From Methanohalophilus sp. RSK (GTDB lineage: Archaea > Halobacteriota > Methanosarcinia > Methanosarcinales > Methanosarcinaceae), in assembly GCF_003722075.1 (NCBI RefSeq), contig NZ_RDSK01000012.1, positions 62,001 to 126,000 on the forward strand: a DNA stretch of 64,000 nt, read 5' to 3'. The notes under the pieces are model-generated. The model saw nothing but the letters and a program-made list of their open reading frames with translations, made no database searches and had not been told where the DNA came from. Each line of letters starts with the position of its first letter. The stretch's first letter is position 1. Both the position numbers and the translations under genes were made by a program. This document shows, piece after piece, positions 1-8,201 of this stretch.

Positions 1-988
1 TGAAGAAGCAAGGAAAAAGATAAGTGACTTCATCGGTGCTCGCAACCCCGGTGAAGTGACATTTACTGCCGGGACTACCGATTCCATTAATCAGGTCGCA
101 CGTTCGCTTGAACCTTCCTTAAAGGGAAATGAAGTCCTGGTAACCGGTGTGGAACACCACTCAAATATCGTTCCCTGGCAGATGGCAGGAGCGAAACCAA
201 GGGCAATTGAGATGGATGAGGATTGTAATTTGCTGTTGGACTCTATAGATATCACAAAGAAGACAAAATTGATTGCTATAAGTCATGTCTCAAATGTTCT
301 TGGTTCTGTAAACGATATCAAGAAGATAACTGAAATTGCAAAGGATCATGATGTCCCGGTCCTGGTGGATGCAGCCCAGTCGATACAGCATCTACCCCTT
401 GACGTAAAAGATATCGGTTGTGACTTTTTGGCTGCTTCGGGCCACAAGATGTATGCATCAACTGGAGTAGGGGTGCTTTATACAAGCGATCGCTTCAGTG
501 ACCTCATGCCGGCAAAAGGCGGAGGAGGGATGGTTGATAAAGTAAGTCTTGAAAAAACAACATATCAAGAGCCTCCTTTAAGATATGAAGCAGGCACACC
601 GCACATTGCAGGAGCAATAAGCATGGGTGCAGCAATTGATTACATGCAAAAAATTGGTCTGGATAAAATAGAAAAGCATGAGAGTGACGTTTATTCTTAC
701 GCAAGAGACAGACTGCTGGAAATGGATAATGTGACTGTTTACGGAAATACTGACCGGATGTGCGGATCAATCTCCTTTAATATGGACCAGATCCACCATT
801 ATGATGCAGGCCTGATAATGGATAAGATGGGAGTAGCTGTGAGGACAGGGCATCATTGTGCCCAACCATTGATGAAATCCTTCGCAATAGAAGGTACAGT
901 ACGAGCAAGTTTTGCATTGTATAATACAAAAGAAGATGTGGACAGGCTTATTGAAGGGATTGAAAAAGTAGAGATGATGTACACGTGA
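1..988 (+). CDS. sufS: Cysteine desulfurase, SufS type (5' end outside window)
   Basis: PLP-dependent group II cysteine desulfurase, which takes sulfur from cysteine for Fe-S cluster assembly. The reading frame is open from base 2, so the gene begins upstream of the window; an internal GTG at 56 is not the start. Visible marks are the PLP-lysine segment ASGHKMYASTGVGVLY, the aspartate segment VLVDAAQS, and near the end RTGHHCAQPLM, which holds the catalytic cysteine in the position usual for SufS rather than IscS enzymes. The stop overlaps the GTG start of a SufE-like gene, so the two are translationally coupled and probably work as a SufS-SufE pair. The family call is firm; only the missing N-terminus is unknown. 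Confidence 0.93.
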   Translation, partial: EEARKKISDFIGARNPGEVTFTAGTTDSINQVARSLEPSLKGNEVLVTGVEHHSNIVPWQMAGAKPRAIEMDEDCNLLLDSIDITKKTKLIAISHVSNVLGSVNDIKKITEIAKDHDVPVLVDAAQSIQHLPLDVKDIGCDFLAASGHKMYASTGVGVLYTSDRFSDLMPAKGGGGMVDKVSLEKTTYQEPPLRYEAGTPHIAGAISMGAAIDYMQKIGLDKIEKHESDVYSYARDRLLEMDNVTVYGNTDRMCGSISFNMDQIHHYDAGLIMDKMGVAVRTGHHCAQPLMKSFAIEGTVRASFALYNTKEDVDRLIEGIEKVEMMYT

Positions 989-1404
989 CAGATGCTATCC
1001 AGGATGAAATAATAAGGGAATTTGATGGTCTTGAATGGCTTGACAAGTATGGCCTACTTATCGCTTCGGCCAAAAAACTTGAACCCATGGATGAAGATTC
1101 CAGAACCGACGAAAATTCAATCAGCGGATGCCAATCCAAGGTCTGGATTCAAAGTTATAAGAGAGATGGCAAACTGAACTTTAATCTCGATAGTGATGCC
1201 ATGATAACCAAAGGGATTATGGCCCTTTTACTCAGGGTCGTAAACAATCGGTATCCTCAGGAGATTGCAAATATTAATCTTTACTTTATTGAAGAAATCG
1301 GATTGAAATCAAATCTCTCACCCGCCAGATCGAATGGACTGGAGTCGATCATCAAGAGGATAAAAGAAATCGCTAAGAATGAGGCTCTGAAGGATAATGT
1401 TTGA
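985..1404 (+). CDS. sufE: SufE-like sulfur acceptor protein
   Basis: 139-residue SufE family protein, the usual length. SufE accepts persulfide sulfur from SufS and passes it to the Fe-S scaffold. The active-site cysteine lies in ISGCQSKVW (about residue 49), preceded by the acidic SRTDEN stretch typical of the family. The start is GTG at 985, inside the last codons of sufS (overlap of four bases). It is the last gene of this plus-strand unit; the next genes converge on it from the right. SufE is common in bacteria and less so in archaea, so the pair may have been acquired, but base use is not visibly different from the neighbours. Confidence 0.9.
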   Translation: MTDAIQDEIIREFDGLEWLDKYGLLIASAKKLEPMDEDSRTDENSISGCQSKVWIQSYKRDGKLNFNLDSDAMITKGIMALLLRVVNNRYPQEIANINLYFIEEIGLKSNLSPARSNGLESIIKRIKEIAKNEALKDNV

Positions 1405-1480
1405 TAAGATAAATAATCCGGACAGTATTCCCAAACTTAGAAACCGGATTCGAATCCCAGCAGGTATATCTTATTTTTTC
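1404..1480. terminator. Structured convergent intergenic region, probable terminator
   Basis: Between the convergent sufE and ABC-transporter genes lies a nested fold: ATAAGATA (1404-1411) pairs with TATCTTAT (1467-1474), and AATCCGG (1415-1421) pairs with CCGGATT (1444-1450). A T-run follows at 1473-1478, as expected for a plus-strand terminator. Inside is the perfect palindrome GGATTCGAATCC (1446-1457), which resembles a tRNA T-arm, but no complete tRNA can be folded. Confidence 0.4.
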
Positions 1481-2165
1481 AGGCATTCTCAACGCCAGAT
1501 ATTCTCCCGTTTTTCAGAAAGACAATCCTATGACACACTTTTCTCAAGACGTCGATGTCATGTGATATCAATAGGTATGAAACGCCTTTTTCTTGCTGAA
1601 TTTTCTCCATAATTCTTAATACCTGAGCCTGTACAGAAACATCCAACATTGATGTCGGTTCATCAGCTACAATGAATTCTGGATTTATAGAAAGAATACG
1701 TGCAAGTACTACCCTTTGTATCTCCCCTCCACTAAGGTGGGCAGGATAGCGAGCAAGATGTTCCCGTCTCAAACCTACAAGATTTATTAATTCTTCAACT
1801 TTATTTTCAAGAGAACACTTGTCATCCCAACCATGTATTTTCAAAGGCTCTACAAGACTATCAAATGCTTTCATTCTCGGATTAAGAGATATCTCAGGAT
1901 GCTGAAAAATCATCTGGATTTGAGGACGTACTTTTTTCTTTTCCCGACGACTCATTGCCTGTAAATCCTTCCCTTTGAAAAAAATACTTCCTGAATCAGA
2001 TCTTTCCAAACCTGCTATGCATCTGCCCACCGTAGTTTTGCCAGAACCACTGCTCCCAAAAAGTCCAAGAGTTTCTCCTTTTTTTACATCAATATCAATA
2101 CCATTAAGCACCTTGTTGTCTTCGAAGGTTTTGACAAGATTTTTTATTCTCAGTAAAGGTGGCAT
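1479..2165 (-). CDS. Peptide/nickel-type ABC transporter ATP-binding protein (DppF/NikE-like)
   Basis: 228-residue ABC ATPase. It shows Walker A GSSGSGKTT (about residues 37-45), the signature LSGGEIQR, Walker B FIVADEPTS and the H-loop LLISHD. It is the second of two ATPases of an Opp/Dpp/Nik importer and the last gene of the operon. It starts within the last 16 bases of the preceding ATPase gene, so translation is coupled. It lacks the C-terminal oligopeptide/HPY extension found in its partner, which is normal for NikE-like subunits. The substrate cannot be read from the ATPase; peptides, nickel or a metal chelate are all possible. Confidence 0.88.
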   Translation of the reverse strand: MPPLLRIKNLVKTFEDNKVLNGIDIDVKKGETLGLFGSSGSGKTTVGRCIAGLERSDSGSIFFKGKDLQAMSRREKKKVRPQIQMIFQHPEISLNPRMKAFDSLVEPLKIHGWDDKCSLENKVEELINLVGLRREHLARYPAHLSGGEIQRVVLARILSINPEFIVADEPTSMLDVSVQAQVLRIMEKIQQEKGVSYLLISHDIDVLRKVCHRIVFLKNGRISGVENA

Positions 2166-3082
2166 CGGACAACTCCTCCCTTAATACTTTTTGTAGCGGG
2201 CCTCTCGGTACCACATTTATCAGAGCGCAAATTACATCTCGTATAAAAAAGACACCCATCTGGCAGATCAATCCTGCTGGGAGTATGTCCGTGTAGGGGG
2301 ATAAGACCATTACGTGGAAGGGCATTCAAGAGGGCTTTTGTATAAGGATGAGAAGGAATTTGCAATATATCTGTTACCGGCCCGACCTCTACGATTTGCC
2401 CTGCATACATTACTGCAACCCTATCACATATTTCCAGTGCAAAATCAAGGTCATGAGTTATTACAAGTATAGAGTTGCCATGCTCCCCCTTCATATGTCT
2501 GAATAAATCTAAAGTGCCCTTTTTTGAAAAAGAATCAAGACCTTTTGTTGGCTCATCTGCTATAAGAAGACTGGGTTTATAGGAAAGGCACATTGCTGCA
2601 AGAAACCTCTGTTTCATTCCTCCTGAAAGTTCATGAGGATGATTTTCAAGAATGCGGGCTGGTTCTTTCATCAAAAGGTTTTTCAGCATCCCCAATACAC
2701 TCTTTATACCTTCTTTTTTATTAACCCCCATAACTTCAAAGACCTCAGCGACCTGTATTTTATTTTTGAGCAAGGGATTCAGGGAACCGGCAGGATTCTG
2801 GGGAATTAAAGATATTTCTCTGCCCCTTATTTGCCTCATATTCTTATTATCGAGTGATAATAGATCTTCGGCTCCAAAAGATATGCTGCCATTCACAACA
2901 GCATTCGAAGGAAGTAACCGAAGAATAGCCTGTCCTATTACAGATTTTCCTGAGCCGCTTTCCCCGATTATACCAAATGTTTCTCCTTTTTTCATTTCAA
3001 AAGAAATATCATTGACAGCTTTTACAGAGCCATTTTCAGTTAAAAAATCAACACAAAGAGAACTGACATTTAAGTAACTCAC
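2150..3082 (-). CDS. Peptide/nickel-type ABC transporter ATP-binding protein (DppD/NikD-like)
   Basis: 310-residue ABC ATPase with Walker A GESGSGKS, signature LSGGMKQR and Walker B LLIADEPT. A C-terminal oligopeptide-transporter extension contains PYTKALLNALPR and the cysteine-containing DGCLFYTRC. This extension is known in DppD/OppD-type subunits. The start is GTG at 3082, overlapping the stop of the upstream permease gene by four bases. It pairs with the shorter ATPase downstream to power the importer encoded in the same operon. Confidence 0.88.
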   Translation of the reverse strand: MSYLNVSSLCVDFLTENGSVKAVNDISFEMKKGETFGIIGESGSGKSVIGQAILRLLPSNAVVNGSISFGAEDLLSLDNKNMRQIRGREISLIPQNPAGSLNPLLKNKIQVAEVFEVMGVNKKEGIKSVLGMLKNLLMKEPARILENHPHELSGGMKQRFLAAMCLSYKPSLLIADEPTKGLDSFSKKGTLDLFRHMKGEHGNSILVITHDLDFALEICDRVAVMYAGQIVEVGPVTDILQIPSHPYTKALLNALPRNGLIPLHGHTPSRIDLPDGCLFYTRCNLRSDKCGTERPATKSIKGGVVRCHLY

Positions 3083-3912
3083 AAATATTCACCACCTGTA
3101 TCATTAGGATCAAAAATATCCCTTAAACCCTCACCAATTATACTGAAGATTATAACGACCATTGTAATTGCCATACCCGGAAAAATTGTCTGATAAGGGG
3201 AAGTGCGCATGAATTCCTTTCCTGCACTCAACATTGCGCCCCATTCAGGTATATCCGCAGGTAAGCCAATCCCTAAGAAATTAAGAGCAGCAATCGAAAG
3301 AAGAACATGACCGATATCTATGGTCGCCAGAATAATTACAGTAGCAACAGAATTGGGAATAAGATGCTTTCGCATTATATGGAAATCACCGGCACCAATT
3401 ATTTTTGCCGATAGGACGTATTCATTTTCCTTTATAGATAATACCTGTCCACGCATCAGACGGGCATATTTGGCCCAGTGAACTACGGATAATGCAAGAA
3501 TTAAATTTATAACACCACCTCCCAGGAAACCCATTATGGCTAATGCAAAAACAATACCCGGGAAAGATAGAAATATATCTATAATTCGGGAAAGTGTTTC
3601 ATCAATAATACCACCATAATAACCGGAAATACAGCCAATTAATACGCCTACAAAGAGTGATATTGCTGAAACTCCGGCTGCAATGGAAAGAGATGTGGTA
3701 GTTCCTGCAGCCAGTCTGTTGAGAATATCTCTACCTAAATAATCAGTACCCAAAGGATGCTCTGCAGAGGGAGCAAGATTTTTGTTTGTTAGGTCAATAG
3801 CGTTCGGATCAGAAAGAGCCAGTAGCGGATAAGAAATTGCAACCACAACTAGTAAAGCAAGTAACAAAATTGATATGGTCATATCTTTCCGTCTAAATAT
3901 TTTTCCGGTCAT
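3079..3912 (-). CDS. Peptide/nickel-type ABC transporter permease (DppC-like)
   Basis: 277-residue inner-membrane permease of the Dpp/Opp/Nik type. An N-terminal helix (ISILLLALLVVVAISYPLL) is followed by the domain start HPLGTDYLGRDILNRL, diagnostic for DppC/OppC subunits, and about five more helices. The permease-ATPase coupling loop is seen around HWAKYARLMRGQVLSIKENEYV. I chose ATG 3912 because GGAGAG lies a few bases upstream. An in-frame GTG at 3978 would overlap the previous stop and add 22 residues without known homology. It pairs with the DppB-like permease encoded just upstream. Confidence 0.88.
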   Translation of the reverse strand: MTGKIFRRKDMTISILLLALLVVVAISYPLLALSDPNAIDLTNKNLAPSAEHPLGTDYLGRDILNRLAAGTTTSLSIAAGVSAISLFVGVLIGCISGYYGGIIDETLSRIIDIFLSFPGIVFALAIMGFLGGGVINLILALSVVHWAKYARLMRGQVLSIKENEYVLSAKIIGAGDFHIMRKHLIPNSVATVIILATIDIGHVLLSIAALNFLGIGLPADIPEWGAMLSAGKEFMRTSPYQTIFPGMAITMVVIIFSIIGEGLRDIFDPNDTGGEYL

Positions 3913-3974
3913 ACTCTCCTTTTTTAATGATAAGACATAACTTTTATTTTGCAAACATGTAATTTCCAATATGA

Positions 3975-4931
3975 TCACCCATACCTGATTCTTGGATCCA
4001 AATAGATATACACAAGGTCGACTATGAAATTGACAATCAAGAATAGAAAAACAATGACAATAATGCAGGCCTGTACAACATAAAGGTCACGAGCGAATAT
4101 GGAATTCACGAGTAAACTCCCGATACCTGGCCATGCAAATACCGTTTCTATTATTACCGATCCTCCAAGCATGGCTCCCATCTGAAAACCGAGCACTGTA
4201 ACTACAGGTAGCATAGCATTTTTAAGAGCATGTCTGCTTATGATTTTGTTGACTGACAGTCCTTTTGAGGTTGCAAACTTTATGTAATCCTGTCCAAGAG
4301 TTTCAAGCATACTGGTTCTTGTAATTCTCATTATAGAAGCCAGTGAATGGATTGAGAGAGCAAATGCAGGTAAAATCAGATTCTCGAGACTCCCGTACCC
4401 TGCGACAGGTACCATTTTCAAATATACAGAAAATATAAGAATTAAGATAAGGCCTACCCAGAATCCGGGCATTGAAACACCAAAAAGAGTAAGAAAACGC
4501 AGTAGATGGTCTGCTGTTTTGTTTTCCTTGAGTGCAGCATATATACCAAGGGAAACCCCACCTACAACTGCAATAGCCATACTAGATAATGCAAGAATAA
4601 TGGTTGCAGGAAGCCGTAGTAACAAGAGGTCCAGAACAGGTTTATGATAAACAAATGACATTCCCAGATCACCTTCAAAAATTCCTCCCTTTAGCCAATC
4701 GATAAACTGGATATATAGAGGATCATTAAGATTGTATATTTCCGAAAACTGTGCCAGTTGTTCCTGGGTGGCGGATTCCTCAAGACCGATGAAAGTATGC
4801 TTTAAAATCATCTCAGATGTTCCACCGGGAACCACATTCATCAAGAAGAATGTCAATGCAAAGACTGCAAAAAGAGTGATTGCCATAAAGACCATTCTTT
4901 TAAAAATATACCTGTACATTTTTTTAAACAT
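3975..4931 (-). CDS. Peptide/nickel-type ABC transporter permease (DppB-like)
   Basis: 318-residue permease with six predicted helices. The N-terminal YIFKRMVFMAITLFAVFALT is the usual DppB/NikB start, and the coupling loop reads ALSIHSLASIMRITRTSMLE, followed by DYIKFATSKGLS and a conserved ETVFAWPGIGSLLV. The start is taken as ATG 4931; ATG 4919 is the alternative. No strong ribosome-binding site is visible for either. A longer frame reaching back to 4988 would run through the hairpin at 4951-4973 and is not favoured. It forms the channel with the DppC-like subunit. Confidence 0.86.
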   Translation of the reverse strand: MFKKMYRYIFKRMVFMAITLFAVFALTFFLMNVVPGGTSEMILKHTFIGLEESATQEQLAQFSEIYNLNDPLYIQFIDWLKGGIFEGDLGMSFVYHKPVLDLLLLRLPATIILALSSMAIAVVGGVSLGIYAALKENKTADHLLRFLTLFGVSMPGFWVGLILILIFSVYLKMVPVAGYGSLENLILPAFALSIHSLASIMRITRTSMLETLGQDYIKFATSKGLSVNKIISRHALKNAMLPVVTVLGFQMGAMLGGSVIIETVFAWPGIGSLLVNSIFARDLYVVQACIIVIVFLFLIVNFIVDLVYIYLDPRIRYG

Positions 4932-4939
4932 CCAGTATG

Positions 4940-4973
4940 TATAAAAAGAAGGGAGAAGCTTTAAACTTCTCCC
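4940..4973 (-). terminator. Intercistronic terminator/attenuator hairpin after the binding-protein gene
   Basis: Read on the minus strand, an 8-bp perfect stem (GGGAGAAG 4973-4966 with CTTCTCCC 4958-4951, 7-base loop) is followed by TTCTTTTTAT. It sits between the solute-binding-protein gene and the first permease gene of one operon. Partial termination or 3'-end protection here would give more binding protein than permease, as is common for ABC importers. Confidence 0.6.
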
Positions 4974-4984
4974 GGGGAGGACTT

Positions 4985-6574
4985 TCACTGTGCTATGTAC
5001 ATGCCGGCATTGATCCTGTAATCATGAGCAGTAGGATCGAAGACATAATTTTTGACAGAGTCCTTTTTGACTATAGCACAACCATAGTAGGCAATCAGGA
5101 TTTTTGGCTGCTCTTCGTACACGATTTCCTCAACTTGATTGAATTTCTCATATCTTTTGTCAAGGTCTCGTATGTATTTTGCTTCCTCTACAAGAGCATC
5201 AACTTCTGCGTTTGAATATCCAGGAGTATTGTCAGGACCATTGGATGTATACCAGTTATTCAAAACATAGAAAGGGTCTGGCACCATCGCAATATTATAT
5301 GCAGCCAGAACAAGATCCCAGTTGCCACTTTCCCTCTTATCAGATATTGCACCCCATTCGAGTACTTTAGGCGAAACAGATATTCCAACATCCTTAAGCT
5401 GGGCAGCGATTGTTTCGGACATTGGAGGAAGACCGGGCCTTGCTGCATAGGTTAGAAGTTCGAGTTCAAGAGGTGTCCCGTCTTTATCACGGATGCCATC
5501 CCCATCAGTATCAGTCCATCCAGCCTGAGAGAGTAATTCATCGGCCTTGTCAAGATCCTGTTCGTAGGGCTTTAAATCTTTGTTAGCCCAGGTCATCGAA
5601 GGAAGGAACGGACCGGCTGCAGGTGAACCTACATTATAAAGCACATGTTCTACGATGTCGTCTCTGTTTATCGCATAGGATATGGCTTTTCTAACCCTAA
5701 CATCAGACAGAGCTTCATCTTCAAGATTTGTATCCATCTTATAAACACGGGGAGTGGAATATTTTTCCACATTTATACCCTCAATAGCATCAATGCGATC
5801 AGTTTCACTATAGGGTACATCAACTGTGAAATCAAGTTCCCCATTTTCGATTGCCATAGCCCTAGTATTTGGATCGGGCATACCTTTTAGCACCATTTTA
5901 TCAAGACCCACGGAGCCCCCCCACCAATTTTCATTCTTTACCACTGTAAGTACACGTGTCTGCTCATTGAAAGATTCAAAAGAATAAGGACCGGTTCCTA
6001 TAGGTTTGACAAAATTACCATCCTCATCCAGGGAATTCTCACTGATTATGGAAGTATCAGGATAGTGCATAACACCAGCAAGGATTGGATTTGTCTCTGT
6101 TGTTTTGATTTCAAGAGTATGATCATCGATTACCCTTATTGAATCAATTGCTGACATGGATTTCACCCTGGGATTCTCATTCATTGTCCTTTCCAGAGAA
6201 AATTTCACATCCTCAGCAGTCATCATTGATCCATCGTGGAAACTGACATCTTGTCTGAGGTCAAATCTCCATGTCAAATTGTCTACCTGCTCCCATGTAA
6301 TAGCAAGTCCCGGCTCCAATGAAAAATCAGGATTTGCTGCTACGAGGGTTTCAGTTACAGCCGCTTTTTCGCAGATTACAGTACCTGCAGATGCAGGATC
6401 AATATTTTCAATGTCCCACATCTCACCCAATGTAAGAGTCTGTTCTGAAGAAGATTCTTCTGTAGGATTGTTATCACTATTTGTAGTCTGACTACTGTCC
6501 GTACATCCTGACATCAGGACTGGAACAGCAAGTATAGACATTACTAACAAAACTGAAAGAATTTTATTTTTCAT
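4985..6574 (-). CDS. ABC transporter solute-binding lipoprotein (SBP_bac_5; peptide/nickel family)
   Basis: 529-residue extracellular binding protein. An N-terminal signal (ILSVLLVMSILAVPVLMSGC) ends in a lipobox-like cysteine at about residue 24, followed by a Ser/Thr/Asn/Glu-rich linker. Family 5 marks include DVSFHDGSMMTAEDVKFSLER, PIGTGPYSF and DVRVRKAISYAINRDDIV. The C-terminal half (RPGLPPMSETIAAQLKDVGI) resembles NikA/CntA-like members that bind metal-chelate or nickel-histidine complexes more than classic DppA, but that is judgement, not proof. It is second in the operon, after the methyltransferase gene and before the permeases. Confidence 0.85.
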   Translation of the reverse strand: MKNKILSVLLVMSILAVPVLMSGCTDSSQTTNSDNNPTEESSSEQTLTLGEMWDIENIDPASAGTVICEKAAVTETLVAANPDFSLEPGLAITWEQVDNLTWRFDLRQDVSFHDGSMMTAEDVKFSLERTMNENPRVKSMSAIDSIRVIDDHTLEIKTTETNPILAGVMHYPDTSIISENSLDEDGNFVKPIGTGPYSFESFNEQTRVLTVVKNENWWGGSVGLDKMVLKGMPDPNTRAMAIENGELDFTVDVPYSETDRIDAIEGINVEKYSTPRVYKMDTNLEDEALSDVRVRKAISYAINRDDIVEHVLYNVGSPAAGPFLPSMTWANKDLKPYEQDLDKADELLSQAGWTDTDGDGIRDKDGTPLELELLTYAARPGLPPMSETIAAQLKDVGISVSPKVLEWGAISDKRESGNWDLVLAAYNIAMVPDPFYVLNNWYTSNGPDNTPGYSNAEVDALVEEAKYIRDLDKRYEKFNQVEEIVYEEQPKILIAYYGCAIVKKDSVKNYVFDPTAHDYRINAGMYIAQ

Positions 6575-6586
6575 ATTCTCACCTGT

Positions 6587-7345
6587 TCATTTTTTGCCGT
6601 AAAGTAAATAATATGCATAATTGTAGCGAAGTCGTTTCCTGAAAGGCATGTATTTTTTCTGGATCTGTCTGATATATCCCAGATCCAGATGATCTATGTC
6701 TTTAAAACCAGTCTTTTCCATGTAACCATGTGCCCTTTTGAGAGGAGTACCCCCCATATTTGGCAATTGAGATTGTAATCTACCGGAATAGAAACCAGCC
6801 CAAGGATTTCTTTTTTCCACCAAAAGGGTAAGTATGTCACTTGTGAAATTGCGCATTTTAGTATTGAAAGAACCGTCATTCCAGATTCCGTCGATTACGA
6901 ATACTTTCCCCTCCTTGCCTAGAACACGTTTCCAATTTGAAAGGGCGGTATCCGGGTTAGGAAGAGTCCACAGGAGATGCCGGTTAAAAACAAGATCAAA
7001 TGTATCATCATTAAAAGGAGGATTTTCCGCATCTCCTATTTCAAATGATATTTCAAAATCTTTCTCTTTGGCCTTTGAACGAGCTCTTTCTAACATTTTC
7101 TGCGAGAGGTCGATACCAGTTACATTATGTCCCATTTCAGCAAGCAAAAAGCAAAGGTCCCCAGTACCACAACCGACATCCAGTACTTCCAGCGGTTCTT
7201 TTTCTGATAATACTTTTATGAATGCCTGTTTCCATGCCTCACGTTCTTCCTCTGTTTTTATGAAGTGACCATGCTGGTTATCATAAGTAGATGCAGACAC
7301 ATCCCACTTGGATGTAATTTCTGTTTTTAGATCATTGCTAGTCAT
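6587..7345 (-). CDS. Class I SAM-dependent methyltransferase (Methyltransf_11 type)
   Basis: 252-residue methyltransferase with the SAM-binding motif I VLDVGCGTGDLCFLLAEMG (about residues 56-74), an acidic motif II (GIDLSQKM) and motif GDAENPPFNDDTFDLVF. It is first in the operon, 12 bases before the binding-protein gene, and the only non-transport gene there. Its substrate is unknown. Methylation of an imported or exported small ligand, such as a metal chelator, is a context guess; a cofactor or tRNA substrate is equally possible. The start ATG at 7345 has no strong ribosome-binding site, and an AT-rich box near 7411-7420 would give a short leader. Confidence 0.8.
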   Translation of the reverse strand: MTSNDLKTEITSKWDVSASTYDNQHGHFIKTEEEREAWKQAFIKVLSEKEPLEVLDVGCGTGDLCFLLAEMGHNVTGIDLSQKMLERARSKAKEKDFEISFEIGDAENPPFNDDTFDLVFNRHLLWTLPNPDTALSNWKRVLGKEGKVFVIDGIWNDGSFNTKMRNFTSDILTLLVEKRNPWAGFYSGRLQSQLPNMGGTPLKRAHGYMEKTGFKDIDHLDLGYIRQIQKKYMPFRKRLRYNYAYYLLYGKK

Positions 7346-7425
7346 ACTATTTGGAATAAATGATCAATTTATTATTAATAATTAACTGATTTGTAACACT
7401 TAAATATAAATTAATATATTTTTGT

Positions 7426-7442
7426 ATTACTAAACACGTAAT
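7426..7442. promoter_or_regulatory. Inverted repeat ATTAC-N7-GTAAT, candidate operator
   Basis: A perfect 5-bp inverted repeat with a 7-base spacer lies in the divergent intergenic region, just upstream of the AT-rich box (7411-7420) expected to be the TATA element of the methyltransferase/ABC operon. A near-identical 17-mer (ATTACTAACACGGTAAG) occurs at 39653-39669 in front of glnA. The binding protein is unknown; the divergent winged-helix gene at 7562 is one candidate. Confidence 0.4.
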
Positions 7443-7561
7443 TTAATCTTATACATATTATGAGATGTTATAGTTAATAAAACAAATAGCAATAACACAG
7501 CCAACAAGAATATAAATTATTAATCGTTATAAACATCTGCAGATAACTAGAGGTTGAAACA

Positions 7562-7888
7562 ATGGAAGACGACTACGATGAACTCGACGATGTAATTATG
7601 CAGAAACCATCAAAAGGTGAATCTGTCAAAAAAGAGCATGACATGTTGAATAAGGCTGCATCCCATCCACTAAGAAGGGAAATAGTCAAAACTATAGGTG
7701 CTTTTGGGATCAACACAGATGAATTGTCCGCAAACCTTGATGAAGAGCCTTCTGTACTGAAATACCACATCGATTTTTTGCTCAACGGGGAACTGGTCAG
7801 GATTGAAAATGATGAATACAGGCTGACAGACAAGGGCATTGAGTTACTTTCCGACTGCCAGTCCGGTAAATCAAATCCTAAATGTTAA
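7562..7888 (+). CDS. Small winged-helix (ArsR-like) DNA-binding protein
   Basis: 108-residue protein with an acidic N-terminus (MEDDYDELDD) followed by a winged-helix domain at about residues 28-95. The recognisable elements are HPLRREIVKTIGAFG, the helix pair ELSANLDEEPSVLKYHIDFL and the wing LVRIENDEYRLTDKGIELL. This is the archaeal ArsR/MarR-like fold, without visible metal-binding cysteines in the helix. It is divergent from the methyltransferase/ABC operon across a 216-base AT-rich region with an inverted repeat, so it may regulate that operon. A start at ATG 7562 is supported by GAGG nine bases upstream. Confidence 0.7.
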   Translation: MEDDYDELDDVIMQKPSKGESVKKEHDMLNKAASHPLRREIVKTIGAFGINTDELSANLDEEPSVLKYHIDFLLNGELVRIENDEYRLTDKGIELLSDCQSGKSNPKC

Positions 7889-7969
7889 CATTGGTTTGTA
7901 AACTTTCCAGATATAAATTTCCACAAACCTCTTTAACTTAAAAACCAATAAGAATTATGGAGGAGTATC

Positions 7970-8176
7970 ATGAGTTGTGCAATTTGCGGAGCAGAAACAG
8001 ACAGTGAATACTGCAAGAAGTGTGAAAAAATTCTGGATGAGATCATTCACCGTGTAGGGGAAGAACGCTGGGGTGCAATGGATGATTGCAGTTACATTTA
8101 CCCTATGGTCAAAAGGGCTGCAAAAGGGGAACTATCGATCAACGATATAATTAATGCAATGGAAGTAGAAGACTAA
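7970..8176 (+). CDS. Small zinc-ribbon-like protein of unknown function
   Basis: 68-residue protein beginning with CAICGAETDSEYCKKCEK, two CxxC pairs that look like a zinc ribbon. A helical tail follows (ILDEIIHRVGEERW and an acidic end). GGAGG lies just upstream of ATG 7970. It is followed 25 bases later by the cytochrome b5-like gene and may be co-transcribed with it. I do not recognise a named family; similar short zinc-binding proteins are common in Methanosarcinales. Confidence 0.65.
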   Translation: MSCAICGAETDSEYCKKCEKILDEIIHRVGEERWGAMDDCSYIYPMVKRAAKGELSINDIINAMEVED

Positions 8177-8201
8177 GTTCAATACAGGGGAGTGAGATAT
8201 C

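Noticed and set aside
1415-1475. A tRNA gene suggested by GGATTCGAATCCC
   Set aside because: No matching acceptor, D and anticodon arms can be formed around it; the palindrome alone is not enough.
4931-4988. A longer N-terminus of the DppB-like permease
   Set aside because: It would be translated through the terminator hairpin and gives residues unlike the family start; the ATG at 4931 or 4919 fits better.
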